Under the pieces are notes generated by a model. It made no database searches, was not told the origin of the DNA, and saw only the letters and a program-made list of their open reading frames with translations. From Brevirhabdus sp. (GTDB lineage Bacteria; Pseudomonadota; Alphaproteobacteria; Rhodobacterales; Rhodobacteraceae): a stretch of 64,000 nt of DNA. A program made the position numbers and the translations under genes. The DNA lies in the NCBI GenBank assembly GCA_024637315.1, contig JAGXFH010000050.1:1-64000 (forward strand), written 5' to 3'. Positions 36,639-44,300 of this stretch are shown one piece after another (within the stretch, counting starts at the first letter, position 1; every line of letters starts with the position of its first letter).

Positions 36639-37424
36639 TCAGTCCGGCTTGGGACCGTTTGCCGCGGTCGAGGGCGGCTGAATGTCCCGCGAAAGAGCGT
36701 TCCGCATGTGGGCGAGGATCAGGTTCAGACCTTGTTCACCAAGCTCGCGAGTCGCCGCGGACGCGCTTGCCGTGTACCAGTTGTCACCCGACAGATTTTC
36801 CATATGGACCGCTTCGGGGCAAAGCGCCATCAACAGTGACGTCTCACCCAGGCCGGCGTGGTCAAAGGGGTATTGGGCTATTATCTCTGGTGTCATCAAG
36901 GGGTGACCCTTGATCCAGTTGAAGGGATCTTCGCCAGTTGATTGTCGATCATAGTAGTCCGCCATCTGGCCTTTGCCCCACCAACCCTCGCCGCGTTCGG
37001 ATTCAAGAAAGGCGAATATGGCCTGGCGCGCGCCCAACTTGAACGCGAGATCAGTCGGCATTCCGGCCGTGAAATTCTCGGTCTGGTGGTGAACAAAGAA
37101 ATGAATATTGCGAAAGCCGATGCGCAGAAGGCCTGTAAACATCTCCTGTGCAAGCGGGTACAGGGTGTTTGCCCCGACCTGAAGCGTTCCGCTTCGTTCT
37201 GGCCCCTCGACCGCGTAGCTGGCCGCGCCGTAATAGAACGGGGGCAACAGGACGAGATCCATTTCCTGATGCACCCTCTCGAGGGTCTTGATCACAACAA
37301 GCGTGTCGAGGCCGACCGGCAGGTGTTCACCGTGGTATTCAAGAACACCCAGGGGCAGAACGACCGGCCAGTTCGCGTCGATTGCGGTTCGGATCTGGTG
37401 GGGGAGCATCAACTCGTATCGCAT
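36639..37424 (-). CDS. creatininase-family amidohydrolase
   Basis: A 261-residue protein. PLGVLEYHGEHLPVGLDTLV at about 24-43 holds the metal-binding Glu, His and Asp of creatininase-type metallohydrolases; NIHFFVHHQTEN and HAGLGETSLL continue the fold. Family members open cyclic amides (creatinine) or act on sugar-derived or cofactor precursors (MftE-like). Substrate here is unknown. It lies 48 bases downstream of an SDR gene on the same strand, suggesting a two- or three-gene catabolic unit with the SnoaL-like gene. Confidence 0.8.
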   Translation of the reverse strand: MRYELMLPHQIRTAIDANWPVVLPLGVLEYHGEHLPVGLDTLVVIKTLERVHQEMDLVLLPPFYYGAASYAVEGPERSGTLQVGANTLYPLAQEMFTGLLRIGFRNIHFFVHHQTENFTAGMPTDLAFKLGARQAIFAFLESERGEGWWGKGQMADYYDRQSTGEDPFNWIKGHPLMTPEIIAQYPFDHAGLGETSLLMALCPEAVHMENLSGDNWYTASASAATRELGEQGLNLILAHMRNALSRDIQPPSTAANGPKPD

Positions 37425-37472
37425 GGCGGGATCCTTTTGGTCGGGGTAACCGCACCTGGCAGCGCGGCGCGT

Positions 37473-38255
37473 TCAGTCACTCGTCAAAGCGCGGTCGAGA
37501 TGGCTGTACCCGCCATCGACCACAAGGGACTGCCCGGTGATATGACCGGACCAGTTCGACAGGAGAAAGGCAACGGAGGTCGCGATTTCCTCGGGTCTGG
37601 TCATTCTGGCGCAGAGCGGGACGTTTCTGACGATCTTCTGAAGTTTCTCTTCCGGGTTCTCAAAGCCGGCGAGCCAGGTCCGATACATTGGCGTCATGGT
37701 CTCACCCGGGATGACGGCATTCACTCGAACCCCGGCACTCGCCAGTTCAGCGGCCCATTCGCGGGTCAAGCCAAGAACACCGCCCTTGGCGGCGGCATAG
37801 GCGGACGTTCCGCCTTGTCCGGTAAGTGCGACTTTCGACGAGATGTTCACGATCGATCCGCGCTGCTTCTTGATTTCCGGCACACAGAGATGCGCCATCG
37901 TATAGTAGTGGACCAGGTTGCGTTCGAGGGACTTGCGGAATTCCACCGGCCCGGCCCCCAACCCCACCGCATCGTTGATCCCGGCGTTGTTGACCAGCGC
38001 ATCGATCTTGCCGAGTTTGGTCAATGCCTCTGAAACTGCCGCGCGGCACTGGTTGTCGTCGGTCAGATCCACGGTGATCCATTCCGTGGCGGGCGAGCCT
38101 TTTCGCAGACGCGCCAGATCGTCTTCGTTCGGGCCGATCTTGTCCAGGATAACCGGGATAGCATTTTGCGAAACAAGCGCTTCGACAATTGCCGCGCCGA
38201 TCCCTGACGCCCCGCCCGTGATGATGACGACCTTGCCCGTCAACCCTAACTCCAC
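37473..38255 (-). CDS. short-chain dehydrogenase, sugar-dehydrogenase-like
   Basis: A 260-residue classical SDR with TGGASGIG at about 14-21, NNAGI near 91-95 and the active Ser/Tyr/Lys in NISSKVAL and SAYAAAKGG. The C-terminal VVDGGYSHLD is typical of L-fucose or related sugar dehydrogenases. The GTG start has AGGGGG seven bases upstream. Grouped with creatininase and SnoaL-like genes; together they may oxidise a sugar to a lactone and open it. The substrate is inference only. Confidence 0.8.
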   Translation of the reverse strand: MELGLTGKVVIITGGASGIGAAIVEALVSQNAIPVILDKIGPNEDDLARLRKGSPATEWITVDLTDDNQCRAAVSEALTKLGKIDALVNNAGINDAVGLGAGPVEFRKSLERNLVHYYTMAHLCVPEIKKQRGSIVNISSKVALTGQGGTSAYAAAKGGVLGLTREWAAELASAGVRVNAVIPGETMTPMYRTWLAGFENPEEKLQKIVRNVPLCARMTRPEEIATSVAFLLSNWSGHITGQSLVVDGGYSHLDRALTSD

Positions 38256-38607
38256 CGGTCACCCCCTGCTTTCGTTTCTGCACGACTGATCATGTAGATA
38301 GTCCATCATGACGGTCGAAGTCCCCCGCGGACTCCGCCCCGCAGAACCGCAACGTCAGACCGATCCGCCCCGCGGCGGCCATCCAGCCCTACAATGCCGA
38401 AGCCGACGCGGCACGCCTCGTGTGGCGGATCATTGGCCGCGCCGGATTTGCCGGCGGCGCCAACCTTGTTCGGCTGGATAAAGGCATCTTGTCGAAAACC
38501 GAGACTGGCTGGAATCGGTCTGTCTGCTTCGGTCGATGCCGTCTTCTGGATCGCCGACACTATCGCCCCCCGGTTCTGCATATCTGCGCAAAATCATGCG
38601 CAGTCGA
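38256..38607. other. intergenic, nothing recognised
   Basis: About 350 bases between an SDR gene and the second cNMP-domain membrane protein. Open frames on both strands lack start signals and motifs. Confidence 0.5.
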
Positions 38608-39237
38608 TCACGTGTCAACTTTGGCGAAATCGCTGTAATATCCGGAATGTTCCCGGCTGCCGTCCACAAGACGCTGGGCGATCAGTCGGATCACGTAGAG
38701 CCCAAATTCAGGATTGAGATGAAACAGCCGCATGAAATCCGTTTCATTGATCGAGAGGATTCGGCACTGGGTCCGGCAAATCGCTGACGTCGTGCGCGTC
38801 CTGGCGATGGAGAAATAGGCCATCTCTCCGAACAGCGTGCCTGGGCCGATGGACTGTCCGAGTTCGGGCAGTTCGACTTCTCCCTCCTCGAGAAAATAGA
38901 TATGGTCGGGCGCGTTCCCGCGGCGGAACAGAACGCTGCCCTCGTCCATGGTGACAGGTTTTACGAATGGTCTCAGTACGTCGATCGGCATGCCATCGTC
39001 GCGGCGTTGCCGCAAGCGCTTCGCCACCGCAAGAATTTCAGAGAGACGGTAGAGGTTCAAAGGAAGAAGGAAGAGGTGAAGGGCAAGCATCGGCCAGATC
39101 GCCGCGGCGAAGCCGTAGGTGATGAAGGAGAGATTGGACGCCACGGCGACGGTTCGCAGGAGCTTCATGTCACGCATCGAATATGCGCCTGCGGTGAACA
39201 AGGCTCCCAGCCAGCCTGCGATCTCAATCCAGCCCAT
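38608..39237 (-). CDS. three-helix membrane protein with intact cNMP-binding domain (Popeye-like layout)
   Basis: About 209 residues. Three membrane helices (about 5-20, 27-48, 49-65) are followed by a cNMP-binding domain from about residue 82. Its phosphate cassette starts GEMAYFSIARTRTTSA at about 137, with an arginine at 148 at the position that binds the cyclic phosphate, so cAMP or cGMP binding is plausible. GAGAGG lies nine bases before the ATG at 39237; a GTG six bases earlier is the alternative. It has the same layout as the protein at 26588-27352 but keeps the key arginine. It is a likely sensor for the island's cyclase. Confidence 0.75.
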   Translation of the reverse strand: MGWIEIAGWLGALFTAGAYSMRDMKLLRTVAVASNLSFITYGFAAAIWPMLALHLFLLPLNLYRLSEILAVAKRLRQRRDDGMPIDVLRPFVKPVTMDEGSVLFRRGNAPDHIYFLEEGEVELPELGQSIGPGTLFGEMAYFSIARTRTTSAICRTQCRILSINETDFMRLFHLNPEFGLYVIRLIAQRLVDGSREHSGYYSDFAKVDT

Positions 39238-39291
39238 GCGCACCGTCCTCTCTTCCTGTTGATCGCGGGGAAGTTACCCTGAACGTACACA

Positions 39292-39620
39292 TTAGAATGC
39301 GAAGGTCACTCGATTTCGGATCAACCGCCAAGGCCGTTGCACCGGGACGAGCGGCAGCGGGTGCAGGCCGAAGCGGAAATGAAACTCTTTGGCGATGCCG
39401 CTGCCGTCCCAGAACAGAACCTTGGTCCTGTCGCCACGCCTGGAGCGGAACACCACCATCACCCCCGCCTTTGGCGCAAAGCCCAACTCTGCACGCGCCA
39501 CGGCGGCAAGTCGGTCGTGCCCCTTGCGGAAGTCCACCGGGTTGGTCGCGATCACGATCCGCGCCTTCGGCTTATCCGGCAGTAACCCCCGAACCCGTTG
39601 TCAGACGAAGGTGTTATGGC
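39292..39620 (-). mobile_element. IS66-family TnpB (Orf2) remnant
   Basis: The minus strand encodes ARIVIATNPVDFRKGHDRLA followed by VMVVFRSRRGDRTKVLFWDG, the characteristic start of the IS66 accessory protein TnpB. The frame then drifts away from the family within about 30 residues. No IS66 transposase or TnpA is nearby, and no inverted repeats were found. It marks past insertion at the right edge of the cNMP island. Confidence 0.75.
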
Positions 39621-39666
39621 GCCTTTCAAGCAAGGGATCGAACCCGGCTCGGCTGCTGCAGCAAGT

Positions 39667-40890
39667 TCACACCGGCGCGGCGTCACCCTCCCGCGTGCAG
39701 CAAGTCATCAGGAACAGCGCAGCGATGATAACGAGGTTGACCGCGCCCGCGACCGCAGCGGCCAAGAAGGTCAAGTCATAAGTCCCCGTCAGGTCGAAAA
39801 GGAGCCCGCCGATATAACCGCCGAGCCCGTGTCCAGCCCACGCGAAGGCAAGGATCAGCCCCGTCGCGCTTGCGCGGGTTCCGGCAGGTGTCATGGCACG
39901 GATCGTGGTCAGCACACCCGTCATGACCCCGGCATAGCCGAAACCGTAGATCGGCGCGAAGATATAGAGCAGCGTCAAGTCCCCGATCCGCGTGAACAGA
40001 AACACCAGCGCGGTTTGCCAGAGCGAGGCGGCGAAATAGGCGGGAACAGCGCCGATCATGTCCGCAAGCTTGCCGAACGCGACCCGCCCCGCGATGGCCG
40101 CGATCATCATGATGAAAACGACGCTGCCCGCCTCTGGCGCAGGGATGCCGCAGCCCTGAAGCAGGGGCACGAGATGCATCAATGGCACGGACATCAGGCT
40201 GCAGCAGAGAAGGACCGCGCCGCTCATCATGACGATCACGGTTGAAAGCGGCAATGGCGCGGCTGTCTCAGATCCGGCCGCCTGGTCCAAATGCGGCGCT
40301 GGCACGGGCATGCGCATCAGGAGCGCAAGTGGCAGAAGTGCCGCCAAGGCGAAAAGCCCGTAGATGAGGAACGCATCGCGCCAACCAAACGTGTCGATCA
40401 GCAGCGTGTTGGCGAAGGGCACACCGCCTTGCCCGATCGCCTGACCGGCTGAGGCGATCCCGATGGCAAGCCCGGCGCCGGTTCGAAACCAACTGCCCAC
40501 GAGCGCGAAAAGTGGCGCAAATGTTGCCCCACCGCCGAACGCACCGGTCACGAACGATATCGCGTAGAGCTGCCAGAGCGTCTCGGCGCGCGACGCCGCG
40601 ACAAATCCGAGGCCGGTCACGGCGGCACCCATCAGGATTACCGCGCGCATGTTGAAGCGGTCGGCGGCGAAGCCCATGACGATGCCGCCGAGCCCGATCC
40701 CGATCAGCCCGGCCGTGTTGATAAGCGCGATGTCGCCCCGTTTCCAACCGAACTCGACTTCGAGCGGAGCGAAAAAGGCCGACAGACCGTTGACGAGCTG
40801 CCCCATCACGATGGCGAGCATCGCCGAGGCGGCAGCGACGACCACCCACCGATAGTCCAGACGAATGTGAAAGTTGCGGCCCATGATCAT
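39667..40890 (-). CDS. MFS transporter
   Basis: A 407-residue inner-membrane protein with about 12 helices. The loop motif GFAADRFNMRAVILMG after helix 2 is the MFS signature (G-x3-D-R). It resembles monocarboxylate/oxalate-type MFS proteins. It starts 14 bases after the CysK-glutaredoxin gene and should be co-transcribed with it, so it may export or import a sulfur compound or related acid. The substrate is not known. Confidence 0.82.
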   Translation of the reverse strand: MIMGRNFHIRLDYRWVVVAAASAMLAIVMGQLVNGLSAFFAPLEVEFGWKRGDIALINTAGLIGIGLGGIVMGFAADRFNMRAVILMGAAVTGLGFVAASRAETLWQLYAISFVTGAFGGGATFAPLFALVGSWFRTGAGLAIGIASAGQAIGQGGVPFANTLLIDTFGWRDAFLIYGLFALAALLPLALLMRMPVPAPHLDQAAGSETAAPLPLSTVIVMMSGAVLLCCSLMSVPLMHLVPLLQGCGIPAPEAGSVVFIMMIAAIAGRVAFGKLADMIGAVPAYFAASLWQTALVFLFTRIGDLTLLYIFAPIYGFGYAGVMTGVLTTIRAMTPAGTRASATGLILAFAWAGHGLGGYIGGLLFDLTGTYDLTFLAAAVAGAVNLVIIAALFLMTCCTREGDAAPV

Positions 40891-40904
40891 ACTTGCCTTT
40901 CCGT

Positions 40905-42401
40905 TCAGGCGGCGGTCGGCTTGCGCGGGTGCAGCCAGGCGGGAAGAAAATCGTAGGCGTTTTCCACGACCCCGGTGTCGATGTCTCGCCCGACATCAGC
41001 CAACATCTGCCGCAGTGAACCGTCGTTGAAGGCGTCGAACGTCTCGGTCGCGCCACCGACATGGCGGCCCGCGACGAAGACTTGCGGGATAGTGACCGCG
41101 CCGGTCTTCCAGGCCAGCGCGCGCCGCGTCGCGCCGCCCCGGTCGTTCTCGCGATACTGCGGGCCGTCGAGATCGACCGAGCGATAGGCGATACCCGCCG
41201 CCGCAAAGAGATTGCGGACGGACCAGCTGAATTCGCACCATTCGAGCCCAAACATCACCACCGGCTGATCCGGATCGGAGATCAGTTCCTCGAGATGGGA
41301 GGCGGCTTCTTCGGAGGGTTGGGGCAGCGCAGGTTGCGCGGCCGGCACCGCAGCTGCATCGAAGCGGAAACGCGGGGTCGACGCGGCGATGGCGGTCTCG
41401 TCCTCGTCCATCGCCTCGCCGATACCGGCGAACAACGGCGTGGACAGGTAGCGCTCTCCGGTATCGGGCAGCATGGCGAGGATGCGCACGCCTTTCGCTG
41501 CATGTCGTGCAATGTCCAGTGCCGCGGCGAAGGTGGCGCCTCCCGAAGGGCCGCAGAGGATACCCTCGAACCGCGCGAGGTCCTGCGCGCATTTCAGTGC
41601 GTCGTCACCCGAAACGGGCTGGATCTTGTCGATGTGGCGGGCCATCATCGCGTCGTTCGCAAGCTTGGGGATGAAATCCGGGGTCCAGCCCTGCATCAGG
41701 TGTGGACGAAAGGCCGGGTGGCTCGCCGCCGGGCTGCCGTCCTCTGCGTAGCTCTGCGGAATCCCAGAGGCGAGGATCGGCGCGTTGTCGGGTTCCGCGG
41801 CAATGATCTGCGTGATCGGGCTTTCTGCCTTCAGGACGCGCGCGACACCCTTCATCGTGCCGCCGGTGCCGAGACCGGACACGAAATAATCGAGCGGTTC
41901 GTCGCCGAAGTCGCGCAGGATCTCCTCGGCGGTCGTGCGGGAATGGATATCCGGCCCGGCCTCGTTCTCGAACTGGCGGCAAAGGAACCAACCGTGCTTC
42001 TCTGCCAGTTCGCGCGCCTTGGCGACCATGCCCGACCCCTTTTCGGAGGCGGGCGTCAGGATGACTTTCACGCCGAGAAAGCGCATCAGCTTGCGCCGTT
42101 CGATCGAAAAGCTCTCTGCCATGGTGACGACCAGGGGATAGCCTTTCGCCGCGCAGACCATGGCCAGACCGATGCCGGTGTTGCCCGATGTGGCCTCGAT
42201 CACGGTCTGTCCGGGCTTCAACGACCCGTCGCGCTCGGCGGCCTCGATGATGCCGAGCGCGAGGCGGTCCTTTACGGAACCCATCGGGTTGAAGGCCTCG
42301 AGCTTGACATAGAGCTCGACGCCTTCGGGCGCGAGACGATTGATCCGGACGACTGGCGTGTCGCCGATGGTGTGGAGAATGCTGGAATGGCGATTGATCA
42401 T
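40905..42401 (-). CDS. cysteine synthase fused to a glutaredoxin domain
   Basis: A 498-residue fusion. Residues 1 to about 330 are a fold-type II PLP enzyme of the CysK/CBS family: PLP lysine in NPMGSVKDRLALG, TSGNTGIG and GLGTGGTMKGVA for phosphate binding. After a Pro/Ala-rich linker, residues about 375-480 form a glutaredoxin: active site LEWCEFSWSVR (monothiol, C-x2-S) and TIPQVFVAGRHVGG for glutathione. It would make cysteine from O-acetylserine and sulfide or thiosulfate; the glutaredoxin could reduce an S-sulfocysteine product. A small gene lies just upstream. Confidence 0.88.
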   Translation of the reverse strand: MINRHSSILHTIGDTPVVRINRLAPEGVELYVKLEAFNPMGSVKDRLALGIIEAAERDGSLKPGQTVIEATSGNTGIGLAMVCAAKGYPLVVTMAESFSIERRKLMRFLGVKVILTPASEKGSGMVAKARELAEKHGWFLCRQFENEAGPDIHSRTTAEEILRDFGDEPLDYFVSGLGTGGTMKGVARVLKAESPITQIIAAEPDNAPILASGIPQSYAEDGSPAASHPAFRPHLMQGWTPDFIPKLANDAMMARHIDKIQPVSGDDALKCAQDLARFEGILCGPSGGATFAAALDIARHAAKGVRILAMLPDTGERYLSTPLFAGIGEAMDEDETAIAASTPRFRFDAAAVPAAQPALPQPSEEAASHLEELISDPDQPVVMFGLEWCEFSWSVRNLFAAAGIAYRSVDLDGPQYRENDRGGATRRALAWKTGAVTIPQVFVAGRHVGGATETFDAFNDGSLRQMLADVGRDIDTGVVENAYDFLPAWLHPRKPTAA

Positions 42402-42410
42402 GTCAATTCC

Positions 42411-42584
42411 TCAATGAAGCGGGAGAATGCAATGGGCGAAGACGGCAGCCGTGGCGAAACCTGCGCCTGCGGCGAGGTGACGGCGCCACGGCTTGAGGCG
42501 GCGACGGCGCGGCCAGGGACTGAAGGGTCCGACGACATCGCGGCCGGGATCTGCGGGTTCGGGGAAATGAATCATGTGGGGCAT
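42411..42584 (-). CDS. small basic protein upstream of cysK-grx
   Basis: A 57-residue frame starting MPHMIHFPEPADPGRDVV, with a very basic centre (PRRRRLKPWRRH) and a hydrophobic end (AAGAGFATAAVFAHCILPL). Its stop codon lies 9 bases before the CysK-Grx ATG. The start signal is weak. It could be a leader peptide or a small membrane protein. No family recognised. Confidence 0.4.
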   Translation of the reverse strand: MPHMIHFPEPADPGRDVVGPFSPWPRRRRLKPWRRHLAAGAGFATAAVFAHCILPLH

Positions 42585-42622
42585 CCATTGCTAAGTTGAT
42601 GCCGCCAACCTGAACTACCCGC

Positions 42623-42670
42623 GTTTCAGCCCGTTTTCATGCGATCCTTCGCGATGCTTCAATTGTTTCA
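42623..42670. promoter_or_regulatory. GTTTCA direct-repeat operator, site 1
   Basis: GTTTCAG at 42623 is followed 33 bases later by GCTTCAATTGTTTCA at 42656-42670 (two half-sites 9 bases apart). The same layout, again with 33 bases, occurs at 45592-45639. The site lies 39-86 bases upstream of the small gene heading the cysK-grx-MFS unit. Confidence 0.55.
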
Positions 42671-42735
42671 ATACCCAAGGCGCAAGCGCCAACAGGCGTT
42701 CAGGACAGAGCGTGCGCAAGGCGCGGGTGCGCCAT

Positions 42736-42750
42736 GTTTCAAATGCTTCA
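42736..42750. promoter_or_regulatory. GTTTCA direct-repeat operator, site 2
   Basis: GTTTCAAATGCTTCA: two half-sites 9 bases apart, midway in the divergent region between the cysK-grx unit and the DUF1127 gene. Confidence 0.5.
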
Positions 42751-42831
42751 AGCGGCGACGCAGAACCGAAGCAAATGAAACCAGCTTCGTGTTTGCGCGA
42801 CATCAGTCAGAAAATTCAGCTGGTTAAATGG

Positions 42832-42844
42832 GTTTCATTGAAAC
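42832..42844. promoter_or_regulatory. GTTTCATTGAAAC palindrome
   Basis: An inverted pair of the same half-site (GTTTCA/TGAAAC with one central T), 17 bases before the DUF1127 ATG. It may be the operator for the rightward promoter. Confidence 0.45.
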
Positions 42845-42861
42845 GGTCAAGGAGCCAACAG

Positions 42862-43011
42862 ATGAAAGCCATTAACGACCTCTACCATGCGCTGACACGA
42901 CTGCGCGAAGAGCGGCGCAACTATCGCATGATCGGCGACCTGCCGCCCCATATCGCAAGCGACATCGGCATGCGCGTCGATCACGATGCGCGCCGTGCCT
43001 ATCGTCTCTGA
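42862..43011 (+). CDS. DUF1127 (YjiS-like) small protein
   Basis: A 49-residue protein that is essentially one DUF1127 unit: LTRLREERRNYRMIGDLPPHI, then ASDIGMRVD with the family's L.D.G pattern. AAGGAG precedes the ATG. Small DUF1127 proteins of alphaproteobacteria have been tied to RNA turnover and to phosphate and carbon metabolism. A strong terminator follows. The upstream region carries GTTTCA-type sites. Confidence 0.75.
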   Translation: MKAINDLYHALTRLREERRNYRMIGDLPPHIASDIGMRVDHDARRAYRL

Positions 43012-43044
43012 CGATCCCAAAACCTCGCAAGCCTGTCCCTGACT

Positions 43045-43067
43045 GACCCGCTCATTTTCGGCGGGTC
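43045..43067 (+). terminator. terminator of DUF1127 gene
   Basis: Stem GACCCGC/GCGGGTC with a 9-base loop, followed by nine or more T residues. A strong intrinsic terminator. Confidence 0.85.
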
Positions 43068-43097
43068 TTTTTTTTTGCTTTCGGTGTGAAAGAAAAT

Positions 43098-43113
43098 CCC
43101 GCCTGAAGGCGGG
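43098..43113 (-). terminator. terminator of FAD monooxygenase gene
   Basis: Stem CCCGCC/GGCGGG with loop TGAA. On the minus strand it is followed by ATTTTCTTTC, 20 bases beyond the stop of the gene at 43134. Confidence 0.65.
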
Positions 43114-43133
43114 TCTTCATCGTCGAGCGCCGA

Positions 43134-44291
43134 TCATGCTGCAATCGGCAAATCCCGATTGGTACCCGCAACCCAGCGCTGGTTCGCCTTCATTGCACGG
43201 TTGAGGGCATGGTGGATGTTCTGCACCTCCCCCATGGTCCAGTCGAGCCCGGCCAGCCTATCGGTCAGCGCGAAGAACTTGGACGACAGCGAATCGCGAA
43301 GCGCCGGGTAGTCGGCCACCGTGCCTGCAATGACCGCATCCGCCAGGATTTCCGCGTCGCGAAGCGCGTCGGTGATGCCATGCGCGGTGATCGGATCGCG
43401 AAAATGGCCGGCATCGCCGACGAGCGCCCAGCCCGGTCCTGCCGACTGACGAAAAAAGCCGGGAAGGCCGGGAAAAAGCACGGGAACGCTTGCCGCCTCG
43501 GCGCCCGCAAGATCGTCGTTCAGCGCAGGGACGAAGCGATTGGCGATCTTGTCCAGTTTCAGGGGGCCGGCCTTTCGCAAGTCGGCTTGCACCTCTGGCG
43601 GAACCGCGACGAAGACACAGGACTGCCCGTCATTCGTCGGGATCACGCCGCCCGCGGCGCCGGGTGCGAAATGCCACCTGTAGCCGCGATTGGGCAGCCC
43701 GCCCACATACTGGTAGAGGCAGGAGATGGAATTCTGCGCTGCCCGCGTGACCTGTGCCCCGGCCGCCCGCGCGACTGCGGACCGCCGACCATCCGCCCCG
43801 ATCACAAGGGGTGCGCGCACCTGCTCGATGGCGCCTGTCGGCGTCCGGACCTTCGCGCCGATCACCCGACCCTCGTCGTCGGTGACGAATCCCGAGAATC
43901 CGGTGCCGTACCGAAGCTCGGCCCCAGCGATCGCGGCCGCATTGGCAAGCGTGGCGTCCAAAAGCGTTCGGCGCGGCGCATAAAGGGCGGCGATCCCGTC
44001 CTCGTCCTTCAGGTCGATGTCGAGCGCCTCGCCGTCATAGATGAAGCTTGTCCGCCGCACTGCAGGCGTCTGCGCACCAATAATGGCGTGTAGAAGTCCC
44101 CATTTGCGCAGCTGGAACACGCCGGCGCGCATCAGCGCGTGGGTCGAAATCGTGTCGGTCCCCGGTTGGTCGTGATCAACCACGAGAACCTTGACGCCCT
44201 TTCGTGCCAGAAGCATCGCGGTTGAAGCGCCTGCGCAGCGGGCACCGACGACGATGACATCGTAGGAATTATCTCTGAAATTGCCGATCAT
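43134..44291 (-). CDS. FAD-dependent monooxygenase / geranylgeranyl-reductase-like flavoprotein
   Basis: A 385-residue flavoprotein. VIVVGARCAGASTAMLLARKG binds the FAD ADP, GADGRRSAVAR is the DG motif and ALVGDAGHFRDPITAHGI is the GD motif, all in the p-hydroxybenzoate hydroxylase superfamily order. The substrate is unknown. It lies 9 bases downstream of another flavoprotein gene, so the two form a unit. Confidence 0.82.
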   Translation of the reverse strand: MIGNFRDNSYDVIVVGARCAGASTAMLLARKGVKVLVVDHDQPGTDTISTHALMRAGVFQLRKWGLLHAIIGAQTPAVRRTSFIYDGEALDIDLKDEDGIAALYAPRRTLLDATLANAAAIAGAELRYGTGFSGFVTDDEGRVIGAKVRTPTGAIEQVRAPLVIGADGRRSAVARAAGAQVTRAAQNSISCLYQYVGGLPNRGYRWHFAPGAAGGVIPTNDGQSCVFVAVPPEVQADLRKAGPLKLDKIANRFVPALNDDLAGAEAASVPVLFPGLPGFFRQSAGPGWALVGDAGHFRDPITAHGITDALRDAEILADAVIAGTVADYPALRDSLSSKFFALTDRLAGLDWTMGEVQNIHHALNRAMKANQRWVAGTNRDLPIAA

Positions 44292-44300
44292 ATCTTCCTC

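Noticed and set aside
38394-38717. 107-residue plus-strand frame
   Set aside because: No start signal or motif, and it overlaps the end of the cNMP membrane protein gene on the other strand.
39640-39680. tRNA-like string GGGATCGAACCCGG
   Set aside because: It resembles a T-arm, but no acceptor stem, anticodon arm or D-arm can be folded around it; it lies beside the IS66 relic.
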